DNA of 64,000 nt from Orobanche coerulescens (taxonomy: Eukaryota; Streptophyta; Magnoliopsida; Lamiales; Orobanchaceae). Below are positions 1 to 10,698 of this stretch, piece by piece. Location: NCBI GenBank assembly GCA_033398695.1, contig CM065809.1, positions 175,698,501-175,762,500 of the forward strand, given 5' to 3'. The notes below the pieces were generated by a model. That model was not told where the DNA came from. It saw only the letters and a list, made by a program, of their open reading frames with translations, and did not search any database. The position numbers were made by a program, and so were the translations under genes. Position 1 is the first letter of the stretch. Every line of letters starts with the position of its first letter.

Positions 1-226
1 ATGGTTGCTCATTTCGTCGGTTGCTTCGGGTGTATTTTTCACATGATGTATTATTTGATTGTGTATCCTCACTAACCGAGATGGTTAGTCGAGGGGTACC
101 CGCTTGTTGTAGCCTGGTGGGTCCCATGTAGGGGTCCACGACGCTGTAACATACTCCGAATATCTTGGGGTGTTACAGAAAGGGTCTACGACGTGTAATA
201 TCCCTGAATGGATTGGGGGTGTTACA
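1..226 (+). repeat. 3' end of the 5' LTR of element A
   Basis: The stretch ends with GGGGGTGTTACA directly before the primer binding site. Its last 50 bases match the end of the 3' LTR near 5695-5744 with a few differences. Around 176 there is a second LTR-like ending (CTTGGGGTGTTACA) that resembles the end of the LTRs at 12671 and 19629 instead, so this edge may be chimeric or duplicated. Confidence 0.7.
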
Positions 227-230
227 TAAA

Positions 231-250
231 TGGTATCGGGGCCAGGTTGT
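231..250 (+). other. Primer binding site of element A
   Basis: TGGTATCGGGGCCAGGTT starts 4 bases after the LTR end and matches the 3' end complement of initiator tRNA-Met (TGGTATCAGAGCCAGGTT) with two differences. This fixes the plus orientation. Confidence 0.8.
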
Positions 251-654
251 GGAAACCTAGGCTGTCGGGTCGAGTTGGGTCTGTTGAGTCTTGTCTCGTC
301 GGATTTTTTCTGACTGAGTCTTGTTGCGACGTGTCGTCTGAGTTTGTTGGTCATGATTAGTATCGTGTGGCGATCATCATCTTCGTGCGGCCTGTGGATG
401 TAAGTCTCACTTCTTTGTGTTGTGCCTCGTGCGACACGAGCTATTTATATGATTATTTGTTAAGTGAAGGAATCTTTATGTAGATTTTGATTTCGTGTTA
501 TGAGTTTATTTGACTCTCATATTTTGCTTGTATTAATGTATTTTTGACTGTTGATTTTGTCCGCTGCTAATGATTTTCAAAATGATTTGCTCGTATTGCA
601 AGTATTCTTGTGAAATCTTTATGCTTAACATGAAATGGTGATGTATAATGTGTG

Positions 655-900
655 TGCTTTGCTCACTCTGGGAGGGTCCGAAAAGGCCTCGGAGGAATCC
701 AGTGGTTTAGCCCCGGATTCACGAGCTTGTTGGCTAGCTAGTCCGGGAGGTTCATAGAGGCCTCGGATGGGACCAGTGGTTTAGCCCCGGTCCTAGGCAA
801 GTTTGAACTGTGATTATTGACTGTTGCTTTCCAGAAAGGACATGTCTTGATTTTGAAAAAAATTGATGCATGTACTATGAGATGTGTAAGCGAATGTCGA
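655..900 (+). repeat. Fragment of a related Tekay LTR inside the leader of element A
   Basis: Two GGTCC...GGCCTCGG units about 75 bp apart (near 672 and 750), followed by sequence like CTTGAAATTATCGATGCAT, correspond to the R/U5 part of the LTR at 12000-12240. In the complete element this lies inside the LTR. Here it lies between the primer binding site and gag, so the leader looks mosaic. The rest of the leader (251-654 and 901-1712) shows no gene. Confidence 0.5.
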
Positions 901-1712
901 TACGTGTGAGTTTTGGGCGTTCTGGCCTATTGGAATTTTGAAAATCTTGAGTATTTTAAAGCATAAATTTCAAGACGTACTTTTAAAATGGATTATTCCT
1001 CGCGGTATTTTCAAGGTGCCTACTAGTATAACGGTACGTTTCAAAAAAAATCGAGGACCAAAATATTTTGAGATATTTTCAGTAATTTAGAAACGCATTT
1101 TCTTAGACCCGAAGGTAGAATATTTCTGAAAGTTTTTAACTAAAAGAGAGATGTCCTCATTTTTATCAAACGCAAGATGGTTTTTCAAAGTCTCGATAAC
1201 GATGCTTGTACTACTTTTCGAAATGTGATACTTAAGTTCAACTGTGTTTCCATACTTTCGCAAAAAAGTGGTCTTCGTTTTTAAAACATAATCGTTTCTG
1301 TTTGCAGTCAGAAAACGTGTATAAGATGTTGGCATCGTCGTTAGGGTGTTAACATTCAGAATTGTGATTAAATTGGTGATGTGAATGATAAGTCGTTCGC
1401 TACGCATTTGTTGAATTAGTCCTCTTTGATTGGTGTGATGTCGGTATTAAATGTTTGTCGCTTCGTGGAAATTTGCGTGTAATCGCACCTGTGCGAGCTA
1501 TTAGAGCTTGGGTTTGTATGTTGTGTACATACGTGATTGTTTCATGATGTTTTGTAATTGTGTGTTGGTTATCGTTCGGGCCGTTGAAATCGCCGAACGA
1601 TGCTATCATTGTTGTGATTTCTTTTGTTCTATGTGTGTTGCCTTACGATGGTAATCGTTGTATGTGTTATGTGTTATGATTTTCTATTGTGCTGAGTGGT
1701 TACGTATTCAGT

Positions 1713-2745
1713 ATGCCGAAGGGCAAAGGTCGTGGTCGTGGCAACCAGACGCGTGATCAGGATCGTACTGCCGGCGATGGTGTTGGTATTGCTGTTGCTA
1801 CTATTTTGCAGCAGGTAGCTGCACAGATGACTCAGTTGACTCGTGCAGTTCAGCGTAATACAGATGTGACCCAGAACATTGGCGTAAATCAGTGGCTTCG
1901 AGAAGTGGTTTGTATGAATTCCCCTCATTTCGCTGGTGCTGCAGATGCTTTGGGCTGGGATGGTTGGCTTTCCAGTTGGGAAAGATATTCGAGGTAGTTG
2001 ATTGTCCATAAGAACGTAAGTTGCCTGTCGCTCAGTATCTTCTTGACAGAGATGCCGCTAATTGGTGGGAGGCTGTTAAGCCTCGAGATTGTGTTGTCAC
2101 GTGGGCAGAGTTCCAGAGATTCATGAGAGATGAGTTTTGTCCAGAATCGATCAGAAATCAGAGGATTAATGAATTCTTTTCGGTGAAACCGCAAGATGTA
2201 CTGCTGTCTCAAGTTATTATTGATTATAGCAAACATCTCAGTTATGTGCAGGATCGGGTAAGGACAGAGGAAAATAAGATCTGTCATTTTGCTAGGCGAA
2301 TGAAGCCGGAGACTCTTCAGTACATGACGGGTTTCACTTGTACTTCTTTGAGAGAGTATCAGAATATGGCGTTAGCCTATGAGCTATATGTATCATCGGC
2401 CGAGCATATGCCCGAGTCGAAGAAACAGAAAACTGTTGGGAACTTTTCAGGAAATTAGGAGAGTGGGCCCCTTGAGGCTGGGACTTCGTGTCGTCATCCT
2501 AAAAAGGTTCCTCGATCGCGTGAACAGAGGAGTAGTATACCCCTGCAGTGAGTAATGAGAGTAGCACGAAGACATGTTATAACTGCAGTCGAGCGGGCCA
2601 TACCGCGAAGAATTGTCCTTCACCGTTAGTCAGCTGTTTCAAGTGTGGTCAGGTGGGTCACCGAGCCGTGCATTGCGAGATGGTAGCTGAGAGGTTTGGG
2701 GATCGAGTTTCCGTCTCTGCTCCGAAAGGACAAGGAGATGCCTAG
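1713..2745 (+). pseudogene. gag of element A (capsid plus two zinc knuckles), frameshifted
   Basis: Gag forms the retrotransposon particle and binds its RNA. The start is ATG at 1713, followed by a basic RG-rich N-terminus and the motif VATILQQVAAQMTQL, which is nearly identical in the complete element's gag. The frame is lost near 1985, resumes at 2021 (QYLLDRDAANWWEAVKPRD, the conserved capsid region of plant gypsy gag) and runs to 2458. A third open piece (2548-2745) carries two CCHC knuckles, CYNCSRAGHTAKNC and CFKCGQVGHRAVHC, then stops. Nothing like pol follows. At least two frame breaks separate the pieces. I call it a pseudogene, although indel errors in the assembly could contribute. 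Confidence 0.8.
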
Positions 2746-3090
2746 AGTGGGTTTTGAAAATTACGGCATGGTACGAATTCTTTGTGGTTATCCTTGTGGA
2801 TCGTTGTGTGTTTATTTTCTATTTTCGACTGTGCGTGTTTCCTTGTAATAGGTACTTTTTGTTTTATGATTGTTCGGATAATTAACTTGATTGTGTTATC
2901 TGTTTGGTGACACTTGACACTTGATTATGTCTCTGCGTGTGGCATTGTGATGGTTGTCTTCGAGCGTGATTTCACGTCGTATGTTTCCTTGTGTTGCTTG
3001 TAGCGTTTCGCCGATAGGTGTAAGTTACTCGATTCATGTGTATCTCGTCGAGATGTTCTTGGTGGGATATTGATCCTTATTACTTATTTT

Positions 3091-3124
3091 AAGTTTCGGG
3101 ACGAAACTTCTTTTAAGGGTAGTA
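3091..3124 (+). other. Polypurine tract region of element A with inverted repeat
   Basis: An 8-bp inverted repeat (AAGTTTCG, 3-nt loop, CGAAACTT) at 3091-3109 is followed by the purine-rich TTTTAAGGGTAGTA and then the LTR start TGTAATAT. The GGGACGAAACTT core is shared with the equivalent site of element C (near 17616) and, reversed, element B (near 20430). Position and purine content fit the plus-strand primer for the 3' LTR. Confidence 0.7.
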
Positions 3125-3644
3125 TGTAATATTTGCAATTTCGATTTCCAGTAAATTTTTTTTTTGGTAGGAGTCCGTTTTAACGGCTCGCTTGTGACCG
3201 TTTCCTCATTTTGAGAATGATTAATTCTGCACCTTTTGTCATCCGAGTTCGTTTAGGTGTTTTTTTGTTCAGTTCCGTGCTTCTTAGCAACTTTTCCGTA
3301 CTTGAGTTCGATTCTTGCGAATCTAGTTCGAAACTGTCGTTTCGTGTTTCCCGTAAGTTCGTTTAACTTTGTTAGACGTGTGGTGAATTTCGGTTCGGTT
3401 GTTCGATCTCGTATCGTGATATTTCGGGCATTTTGGGCCGTTTTGTAATTTCCCAAAGTTTGGAGGTAATTGTTTTCACTGTCGTTTTCCGAACCTTCGG
3501 GTGGTCGGAGTCGTGTTTTTCGTTTAGTGCTTGAGTTCGTCGTCGCGGACCCTTCGTGGGCATGTCTTCGTTTTGTGTTGTTTTTGTCGTTTCGCGGGTT
3601 CGTTGCGCTCGTACTCGACGAGCTGAACTTAGCAGTTTTGAGCT

Positions 3645-3858
3645 GCTAAGTACCTTACGTACGCTATGTGATGAGCGTAGCGTACGTTAACTTCCTGTGA
3701 GGCTTACGTACGTTAAGCCCCTTAACATAACGTACATAAGACTCTTCATAAAATCGGACAGAGCGTCCGGACCAACCTTTACGTACGTAAGAGTTCATAA
3801 CTTACGTACGTAACCTTGCTAACGTACGTTAAGAGCTTACTGCTTACATACGTTAGCC
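3645..3858 (+). promoter_or_regulatory. U3 array of TTACGTACGTAA-type palindromes, element A
   Basis: About eight copies of the 12-bp palindrome or close variants (CTTACGTACGTTAAG, CTTTACGTACGTAAG, CTAACGTACGTTAAG, GCGTAGCGTACGTTAAC) lie in 214 bp, ending about 10 bp before a TATA-like TTTAAATA. The position fits an LTR enhancer. ACGT cores and TTACG half-sites suit bZIP- or NAC-type factors, but which protein binds is unknown. Confidence 0.6.
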
Positions 3859-4744
3859 TCCCGCGGGTTTAAATACCTGAAGTTGACCGATTTTGGATCA
3901 TTTTATCTCTCCTCTCCTTCCTTCGGTTTTGGCGATCTGGGCGCCTGTGGGATTCATCGCGCCTGTGGGTATTCTTCGTGTTCATCATCATCTAGTCGTC
4001 TTTGTTCTCCGAATCAAGGTAAGGTTTTAGAACTTTATTTGAGATATTTTGGGTTTGTCTCGATTTTGTTATTTTAATTCGAAATTATTGGTTCTATTGT
4101 TGATATCTAGTCTTGTTGATCTTAACCCACAATGTAGAATCCCGTGTTCATGTTTTTGTCGGATCGATTCGTGTTCTTGGCCATTTTGGGGGAAACCCTT
4201 GAACTCTCGTCGATTGTTCTTTTCATTCCGCGGATTTGGGTCGTGCTATGGAATTTATTTTCATTGTTGTTATTGTCGTTCGTAGTTTATTGTCGCGAAT
4301 TGGTGTTCAGCGGAGTCGTCAGATTCGTAGTCAGTTCGTGCCGCCTCACTTCGGTCGATTCTCCGCGTTTGTGATTATTTTAGGCAAATACCTTGTTCAT
4401 ACATTTTTTGTTTTGTGGACATGATGATCGGTGATCGTCTTGGTGTGTTTGTTGGGTTGTTCGAAATGAACTTTCAAGTATTTGGTTTAGCCTCGTTAAA
4501 GGCTCTCTTTGGAAACCCGTGTGTATGTTGGGAATGATGTGTTTCGTAAATAATTAAGTGAATCTTATGGATATGTTTGGCGTTGATGTTACGCTTGTTA
4601 ATGCATGTGAACATATATTACCTCACTTCGGTGCGTTGCGGTTTGACGTTTGTGTCGTGCTAAGTGTTTGTTGCCTCTGGGTGAATTGTTCTGATATCCT
4701 TGGTGTATTGTGCTAAGTGTGTGAATGTGTGGACATGGGCAGGG

Positions 4745-4890
4745 TCTACGGTGACATATGGCTTGTGATCATGTGGTCAATATGCAACAAGTGATTGATC
4801 CAACCGTGAGAGCCTAAGAAAACCTACGGTGACACATGGCTTGTGATCATGTGTTCAGGATGCAGCAAGTGATTGATCCAATCGTGAGAT
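4745..4890 (+). repeat. Two 78-bp tandem units in the LTR of element A
   Basis: CTACGGTGACAYATGGCTTG...GATTGATCCAAYCGTGAGA occurs twice, at about 4745-4811 and 4823-4890, with few differences. It sits where the other Tekay LTRs carry their GGTCCGACGGGGCC pair, in the transcribed part downstream of the TATA-like box. Confidence 0.65.
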
Positions 4891-5744
4891 GACGTGGCAT
4901 GTGATCACGGTGGTATTGATATGATTTTGGATGTGTTTTGCCAGGTATTGGACATGTTACCAAGATTTCGTATCTTGGATGGTTATATTTTGTTGATTTT
5001 ATTGTTCATCGAGGACACGTGACGTGGGCTATGAACTCTGTGAATTGTTGTTGCTTTTATTGAGAAAGTAAATCTCTGGGATGTGACCCCCCCCTGTTGG
5101 TTTTTGATAACAGAAGGATTCGATAATCCAAAATGGTTTTCTGTTAAAAAACTCCCGAGGGCATTTTAAACCATTTTTTACAAACTCTTCTCTTGATTTG
5201 TGATCTTTCGAATTTGAAAAGTCTTACTCAAACTCTTACCTGGGGAAGTATTTCTCGTTGTGTTTGAATTTTTGAGGATTCCTGGTTATTATTATTCTTG
5301 GAATATGATTTGTATGACTCGCATTTGCACTTTGTACTTGCACTAGCAAAATAGTGGAATTTTGCTAACCCCGAGTAATCGGGGGGGTGGATGTCTGTTT
5401 TTGCATTTAGGTTCCGGGGAGCATAACACAGGGTTGGCACAAAGGATGATGAATGATGATCGATACTAATCACATGAGGACCCGTACGATGTTGTGTTGG
5501 CCTAGTTGTAGATTATTTCCGCTGTAGTATTTCTCGTTGCATGAGAGTGTTTTGTTTTGACTCCTGCGTGGGCATGTTTTGAGATTGAGCTGTATGTATT
5601 AATTGAGAGACCAAATCGGTCTACTGGTCGTCAGTTAGCCTTGAAGGCGATATTGCGATATTTGATTTTAGTTACCAGCGTGGTAGGTCCTTGAGGAAAG
5701 GATCTACGACGTGTAATATCCCTGAGTGGATTGGGAGTGTTACA

Positions 5745-6459
5745 GTTTCGACAAGTGCAGGCCTCAATGATTGAGCATATCTGAGTTTCAATTGAGATCA
5801 AGATAAGTAAGGTAAGTAAAATAACTACGTGAATTTTGATTCTTGAATTCGAAGACACAGTAACTTTTAAAAAATACATTAAATTTAACAAGTTAATCTA
5901 ATATTTAAAAATTAAATTCAAGTCTAATTTTCCTTCTCTTCTCTTCTTTTCTAAAATTAGATTAATTTTAAGAAGTTGATATAATTTATAAAAAATAAAT
6001 TAATGGACTTTTTTTAATTTAATTCAAGTATATCATTCTTTCCGCTTCTTATTCTTTTCCAAAAAATGATTATATTTAAATGACTTAATTTTTTTTAATT
6101 CAACCTTTTTTCTTCTTTTTAAATTCATTTTTAATTAGACTTTTTTAAACATTAAAAAGGAATTTACTTTTTCCATTTCAGTATATTTATTATACTTTAT
6201 TTTTTTATTTAAGTTTTTTAAGTCCACCTTTTTACTTTTTTCCTTTCTATTTTTTCAAAAATAGTTTTCCAAGCCCCACGCTCAAGCCCACCCTGATCCG
6301 ATAGTAGACTGTAAATGGGCTGAAAAAATCCAGCCCAATCTAGGCCGGGACCGACTCATGTCCCACATGGACCGGTCCTGTTGCTCATCCTCCCAAGTGA
6401 GTTCCTCCCCAACCAAATACACTATTTGACCACCTCTATTAAGTAGTATCGCTAATTTG
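5745..6459. other. AT-rich spacer without genes
   Basis: This lies between the 3' LTR of element A and the MITE. It is very AT-rich, with poly-T and poly-A stretches. A short GC-richer patch at 6270-6420 has GGGCT and GGCCGGGACC motifs. I see no coding frame, RNA gene or recognisable element. Confidence 0.6.
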
Positions 6460-6746
6460 TACTCCCTCCGTTCTGTCTTTAATTTGTCATTGTCGTCTGT
6501 TTCTCAAGAATATGCTCATTATATTTTTAGAAAATATTCCTTATATTTCTATGCTACCTTTTCAACTTATTTACAAATAATATCAGGGATGACCCACACC
6601 CTTTATTTTTTAATTAATCAACAACAATAATTAGTATACTCATATAGCAAAAAGTATGACCATTTCTCCACTCAAATCCACCAGCACTTAACTTTTACTA
6701 AAACTCGAACCCATAAAGATTGAGCACTCTTATGGAACAGGGAGTA
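6460..6746. mobile_element. Stowaway-like MITE (Tc1/mariner type)
   Basis: A 287-bp unit is bounded by TA and by inverted ends TACTCCCTCCGTTC (left) and GGAACAGGGAGTA (right, which reads TACTCCCTGTTCC on the other strand). CTCCCTCCGT is the classic Stowaway terminus; the right arm looks like the same end with about 3 bases lost. The TA on each side fits the family's TA target preference. It has no coding capacity. Confidence 0.75.
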
Positions 6747-6997
6747 TTTTACACGGTGTCTATGAGTAATTAAAAACATATTATCTTATTATTTTAATAA
6801 ATTATTAATTTGGCATGCTGTCCGGAATCTAAATATATTATATTGCAGAGATTATTAAAAAATCAAATATTAATTTAAAGAATTTCTAATATATTTTCAA
6901 AGATAACTTTTCGAGTGGAATGCAAGAACTATTAATTTTGTAAGTGTGTGACACCACCTTACAACTAACATTCCGCAAATCAAAGTCTAAATTATCG

Positions 6998-7146
6998 TAA
7001 TTAATGTATTTATTAATAAATGGCCTTTATATCCTCGAAACCCTAAATGTGTACCTATAAATAAAGATTTTTGGCCCCCATAAGAAATACACACATCATT
7101 CTTCTTTCTTTCAATTTCTCTCTTTTTCTCTCAAGTTTATATACGT
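6998..7146 (+). repeat. Recognisable part of the 5' LTR of copia element E
   Basis: The blocks TTAATGTATTTATTAA, GGCC(C)CCAT.AGAAATACACACAT and CTTTCTTTCAATTTCTC match the 3' LTR. The LTR probably ends near 7146, before TTATGAGCACGA, which resembles the primer-site region of this copia group. The true left edge is not resolved; the 3' LTR has about 100 bp more that I cannot align here. Confidence 0.5.
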
Positions 7147-8070
7147 TATGAGCACGATTTTTCTACTAGTTAAATTAATCGTAGGTTTCTCTCACAAGGT
7201 AGTGGTACTTTTGTTTTCTTTTTTTATTTTTTTCCAACAACCAAGTCGCATGTCTGCTTATGCTTGGTTGAATCATGGAGCTTAATGTTTTTGTGATTTT
7301 GCTTCCATGGGTGTTACACTGATATTATCATTAAAAAAATCATTAACCGCATCTAACAAGACCAATCGAAGATATATCAAAATTCTTCTTTGTCTTTCCT
7401 ATTGTCTTTGGAATTTTATTTATTTCTTATTATATTGAACACATGCATAATATATTCATACCAAATATTGTATTTATATGTACTATTTGATTTCTATCAC
7501 CATCATGATCGGAAATCTATTATCAAATCAATTCATTGTTGTTTCTTAAAGAAATATGATCTAACAATTCTTAATAACCCAGAAGATTATTAAGATAAAA
7601 TACGTGTTGTAGTTCTTGAATACAATATTATCTCGTCATATTCTAATTGAATATGATGTGTTTCTGAAGAACATTTCAAGATCTAAGTTTTTGTGTAAAT
7701 TCCTGATGAACAACACAAAACATTATTCCTAAAGAATATTGTAAAGGCTCTTGAAGAAGCACTTCCTTTTGATTTATTTCATTTTGTACTATTTATTAAT
7801 CGTGTATTTTTTTCTTAAAATTATTGCTCCCGAAGTAGCACAAAATAAACTTGTAAAAGAACAAATCATATTTGTATTAAATCTCCCACAGTAATACAAT
7901 ATTCATGAAGAATATGTTTCAAGATAATATCATAAATTATTATATTCTTGAAGTAGCATAAATTTTAAATACAAATATGATATATGGCACAATAATTATC
8001 CATCAAGAAAAATTTAATCTTATATCATATTGAAAATGACTTGTTTTATTTTTACTATGTAGATTTTCTC
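7147..8070 (+). other. Untranslated leader of copia element E
   Basis: Long AT-rich stretch between the 5' LTR and the gag ATG. Repeated phrases such as GAAGAATAT and GAAGTAGCA recur from about 7670 to 7960, giving a loose internal repetition. No frame or RNA gene is supported. Confidence 0.5.
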
Positions 8071-8778
8071 ATGGCCAATATCACCAAACTTGAGTTTGTT
8101 GAAGTTGATGTATCTGGCAAGAACTATTTATCATGGACTTTTGATGCCGATATCCACTTGATCTCAAAGGGTCTGGATGAGACAATAAAAGAAAAAAACA
8201 AAGAATCCCAGCAGGATCGTGCCAAGGCACTAATATTCCTTCATCATCATCTCCATGATGATTTAAAAGTTGAGTATCTCACCGTCAAAGATCCAAGTGA
8301 GCTATGGAAAAACTTAAAGGAGAGGTTTGACCATCAGAGGACTGTAGTCCTCCCTAGAGCCCGACATGAATGGATACGTCTTCGCTTGCAAGATTTTAAA
8401 AGCGTGAGTGCTTACAATTCATAGTTGTTCAGAATCAGCTCTATATTGAAGCTTTGTGGTGCAAAAATAACTGATGAAGATATGCTTGAGAAAACATTCT
8501 CCACGTTCAACGCTTCAAATATGATCTTGCAACAGCAATATCGAGAGCGTGATATCAAAAAATACTAAGAAACTATATCTTGTTTATTGGTCGCTAAGCA
8601 AAACAATGAGTTGCTCATGCAAAACCACGAATTACGACCCACTGGTTCTGCAGCATTGACGTGGACGTGGCCGCAGACACAAGCGTAAAGCGCGGACGTG
8701 GGCACGAATATGGACGTGGAAGTGGTTTTGGACGTGTCAGAACCCATAGCGAAATATCCAACAACAAAAGGCACAAAG
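8071..8778 (+). pseudogene. gag (UBN2-type) of copia element E, 5' portion
   Basis: The start is ATG at 8071 (MANITKLEFVEVDVSGKNYL). Motifs of the copia-type gag (retrotran_gag_2/UBN2 family) follow, including DRAKALIFLHHHLHDDLK and VKDPSELWKNLKERFDHQ. A TAG follows SAYNS at about 8422, and after it the same frame continues (LFRISSILKLCGAKITDEDM). A second stop comes near 8567. The reading ends at the insertion point 8778, inside the linker before the CCHC knuckle. The knuckle itself is 27 kb away at 36187. Confidence 0.85.
8774..8778. other. Target-site duplication CAAAG, left copy of the nest
   Basis: CAAAG stands directly before TGTAACACCCCC (8779). Identical copies stand directly after ...ATATTACA at 19908-19912 and at 36142-36146. 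Five bases is the usual duplication size for gypsy integrases. The third copy shows the tandem duplication described under findings. Confidence 0.85.
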
Positions 8779-10698
8779 TGTAACACCCCCACGACGTTCA
8801 GGGCATATTACAGTGCCGTGGACCCCACCCCTTGGAATCCACCAAGCTAACAAACAAACTCGACATGACAACAGTGATAGACATCATCAACATATGAATA
8901 ATTTCTCAAACCAAGACATACAAAATAAGTAGACCGGACTCAAAATTACAATACAACATCAACCAAAACCCAAGTCGGGTACACAACCATAACAATGTTC
9001 CAAAAGAAAGAAGTACTCGAGTACTGAAGCAAACAACATTATTAATAAAATTAAAAAGACATAACATCAACGAACGACCATTGAACATATTCACTCTTGC
9101 CCATCATCCTCGTACTGCTCGCATGCTCATTCGCCTCCAAGACCTGTACCTGAAATACAAAAGTATTTCCCCCATTTATGGGGCTAGCGACCACTCCTAG
9201 TGCAAGTACAATCCATTTGAACTACCAATCTGATGAAATATGCGCCAAAAATCATTTTAGAAACATTTATATTTCGGAATATTATGGTGCAAAGCACAAA
9301 ATACAATTCTTCAACAAAACATTTCAAAGGTTAACCGTTGGTACGAGACTCACGGCCACGGCACCCCGCAGAGGCCCCGTCGGACCATCCCTAGGTGGTT
9401 AACCCCAGTTCGCGATACGCATACACACGACACTCTGTATCCCCAGAGGCCCCGTCGGACCGTCCCTGGGTGAACATACACATCCACAACATACACGGAA
9501 AGCCATAATTCAAATACTAGAATATGCAAACAAATGTAAAGTATTTGCCTTTGAGACATCTTCGACGAAACGAGAACGAACAACGACTAGGAATGACCCA
9601 GAGGAAACACGACTGTTCCTAAATAAAGGATTAACATAACTCAGTCCTAAACGATAACAATAATCGAAAGGAATATGCCCACAACCCCGATTAACAATCA
9701 TAAACACACACGGACGACGAACACGGGCGAGGGTTTTAACAAAACCTCCCCAAATCAATAATCCACGGATTACACATGACGGAAACGGATTGAGAATCAC
9801 CCAATAACAGTAATTGGTACGAAATATCACAACACAAACGGACAATTCGAGTTCAAACTAGACAAATCCTGAAAAAACCCCAAAATGGACAAAGGTAGGG
9901 TTCTAAGCCAAAATACCTTGGATTCGGATGGTGGAAGATGATTAAGATGATGATAAACTTCACTTGAAACACAACAATCGATCTCTCAATGAACTCCATG
10001 GACAAAACTTGAAGAATCGCTCAAATCTCTCCTTGGAACGCAGCTCTCGGATGAGGAATGAAGAAAAGAAGAAATGACGAAATGAAGGTCAACTCAGGTT
10101 TATAAAACCTGCTCACTCGTTACGTACGTTAACATACTGATGTTAACATACGCTATGCACATTACGTACGTAACACTCAGGTGTTAGCGTACGTAATGGC
10201 TCGGCAGAACAATCTGCTCAATTTGCTGAGGCCGGTTTCGTATGTTATGCCAAAGAGTTAGCGTACGCTATGAGGAGCTTATGTACGTAACACCCTCAAG
10301 GTAACGTATGTAAGGACGTGGCAAAAACTGGGCAGAACCCACTGTCCAAAATGCTGAGGACATAACGTATGTTATCGCTAAGATGTAACGTACGTTATGC
10401 AGGCATCGATAGCGCATGCTAGAAAGCATGCATAATATACGTTATGCATGCAGCAGTTCAACACTGCTGAGTACAGTTTACTGCACAGGACGGTACGAAG
10501 TCGGGACGCAACACAAGGACAGAACCCAGAAACGTAAACACGTAATATACACGACGACAAAGCTAAGTGCTGAAAGAAAATACAATTCCGATTACCGAGA
10601 AATCCGAAACACGACAAAGACGATAAAATTTCCTAAACTTATAGGAAATTACAAAACGACTCAAATATCCGAAAATCACGGTACAACGTTGGATTAAC
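8779..10698 (-). repeat. Solo LTR B1 of minus-strand Tekay element B, left portion
   Basis: It begins TGTAACACCCCCACGACG, the reverse of an LTR end, and runs to the insertion point of element C. It continues at 19635. On the minus strand the order is U3 with palindrome array, TATA-like TTTATAAA (10099-10106), then R/U5 with two GGTCCGACGGGGCC units (about 9360-9400 and 9440-9470). No coding sequence is supported. Confidence 0.8.
10099..10445 (-). promoter_or_regulatory. Promoter region of LTR B1: TATA box and palindrome array
   Basis: Read on the minus strand, about a dozen variants of TTACGTACGTAA (also TTAGCGTACGCTA, TTAACATACGCTA, ATAACGTATGTTAT) fill 10119-10445 and end just upstream of TTTATAAA at 10099-10106. 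One longer palindrome, AGCATGCATAAT...ATTATGCATGC-like, lies near 10425-10445. Confidence 0.6.

Larger units (their letters stand above)
1..5744 (+). mobile_element. Element A: Tekay-like Ty3/gypsy retrotransposon with gag but no pol (5' end outside window)
   Basis: The order is LTR end (1-226), an initiator-tRNA-Met-type primer binding site (231 onward), gag with two zinc knuckles, a polypurine tract, and a 2.6-kb 3' LTR ending in GTGTTACA. The LTR edges (TGTAATAT and TGTTACA), the GGGACGAAACTT motif before the 3' LTR and the gag sequence all resemble the complete Tekay-type element at 10699-19629. No protease, reverse transcriptase, RNase H or integrase is readable between the knuckles (end 2745) and the 3' LTR (3125). 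It is therefore either a deletion derivative or a gag-only element that would need pol from a relative. Confidence 0.8.
3125..5744 (+). repeat. 3' LTR of element A (2.6 kb)
   Basis: It starts TGTAATATTTGC after the polypurine tract and ends GAGTGTTACA. The U3 part holds a palindrome array (3645-3858) and a TATA-like TTTAAATA at about 3868. The 5340-5480 part matches the end region of the LTR at 12260-12330 (TTGCACTAGC, GCTAACCCC). No coding sequence is supported in it; the small open frames are incidental. Confidence 0.8.

Noticed and set aside
9178..9845. Short open frames on both strands of LTR B (and the same at 27250-27908)
   Set aside because: They lie in LTR sequence shared by both copies, have no domain similarity, and differ by frame between copies.
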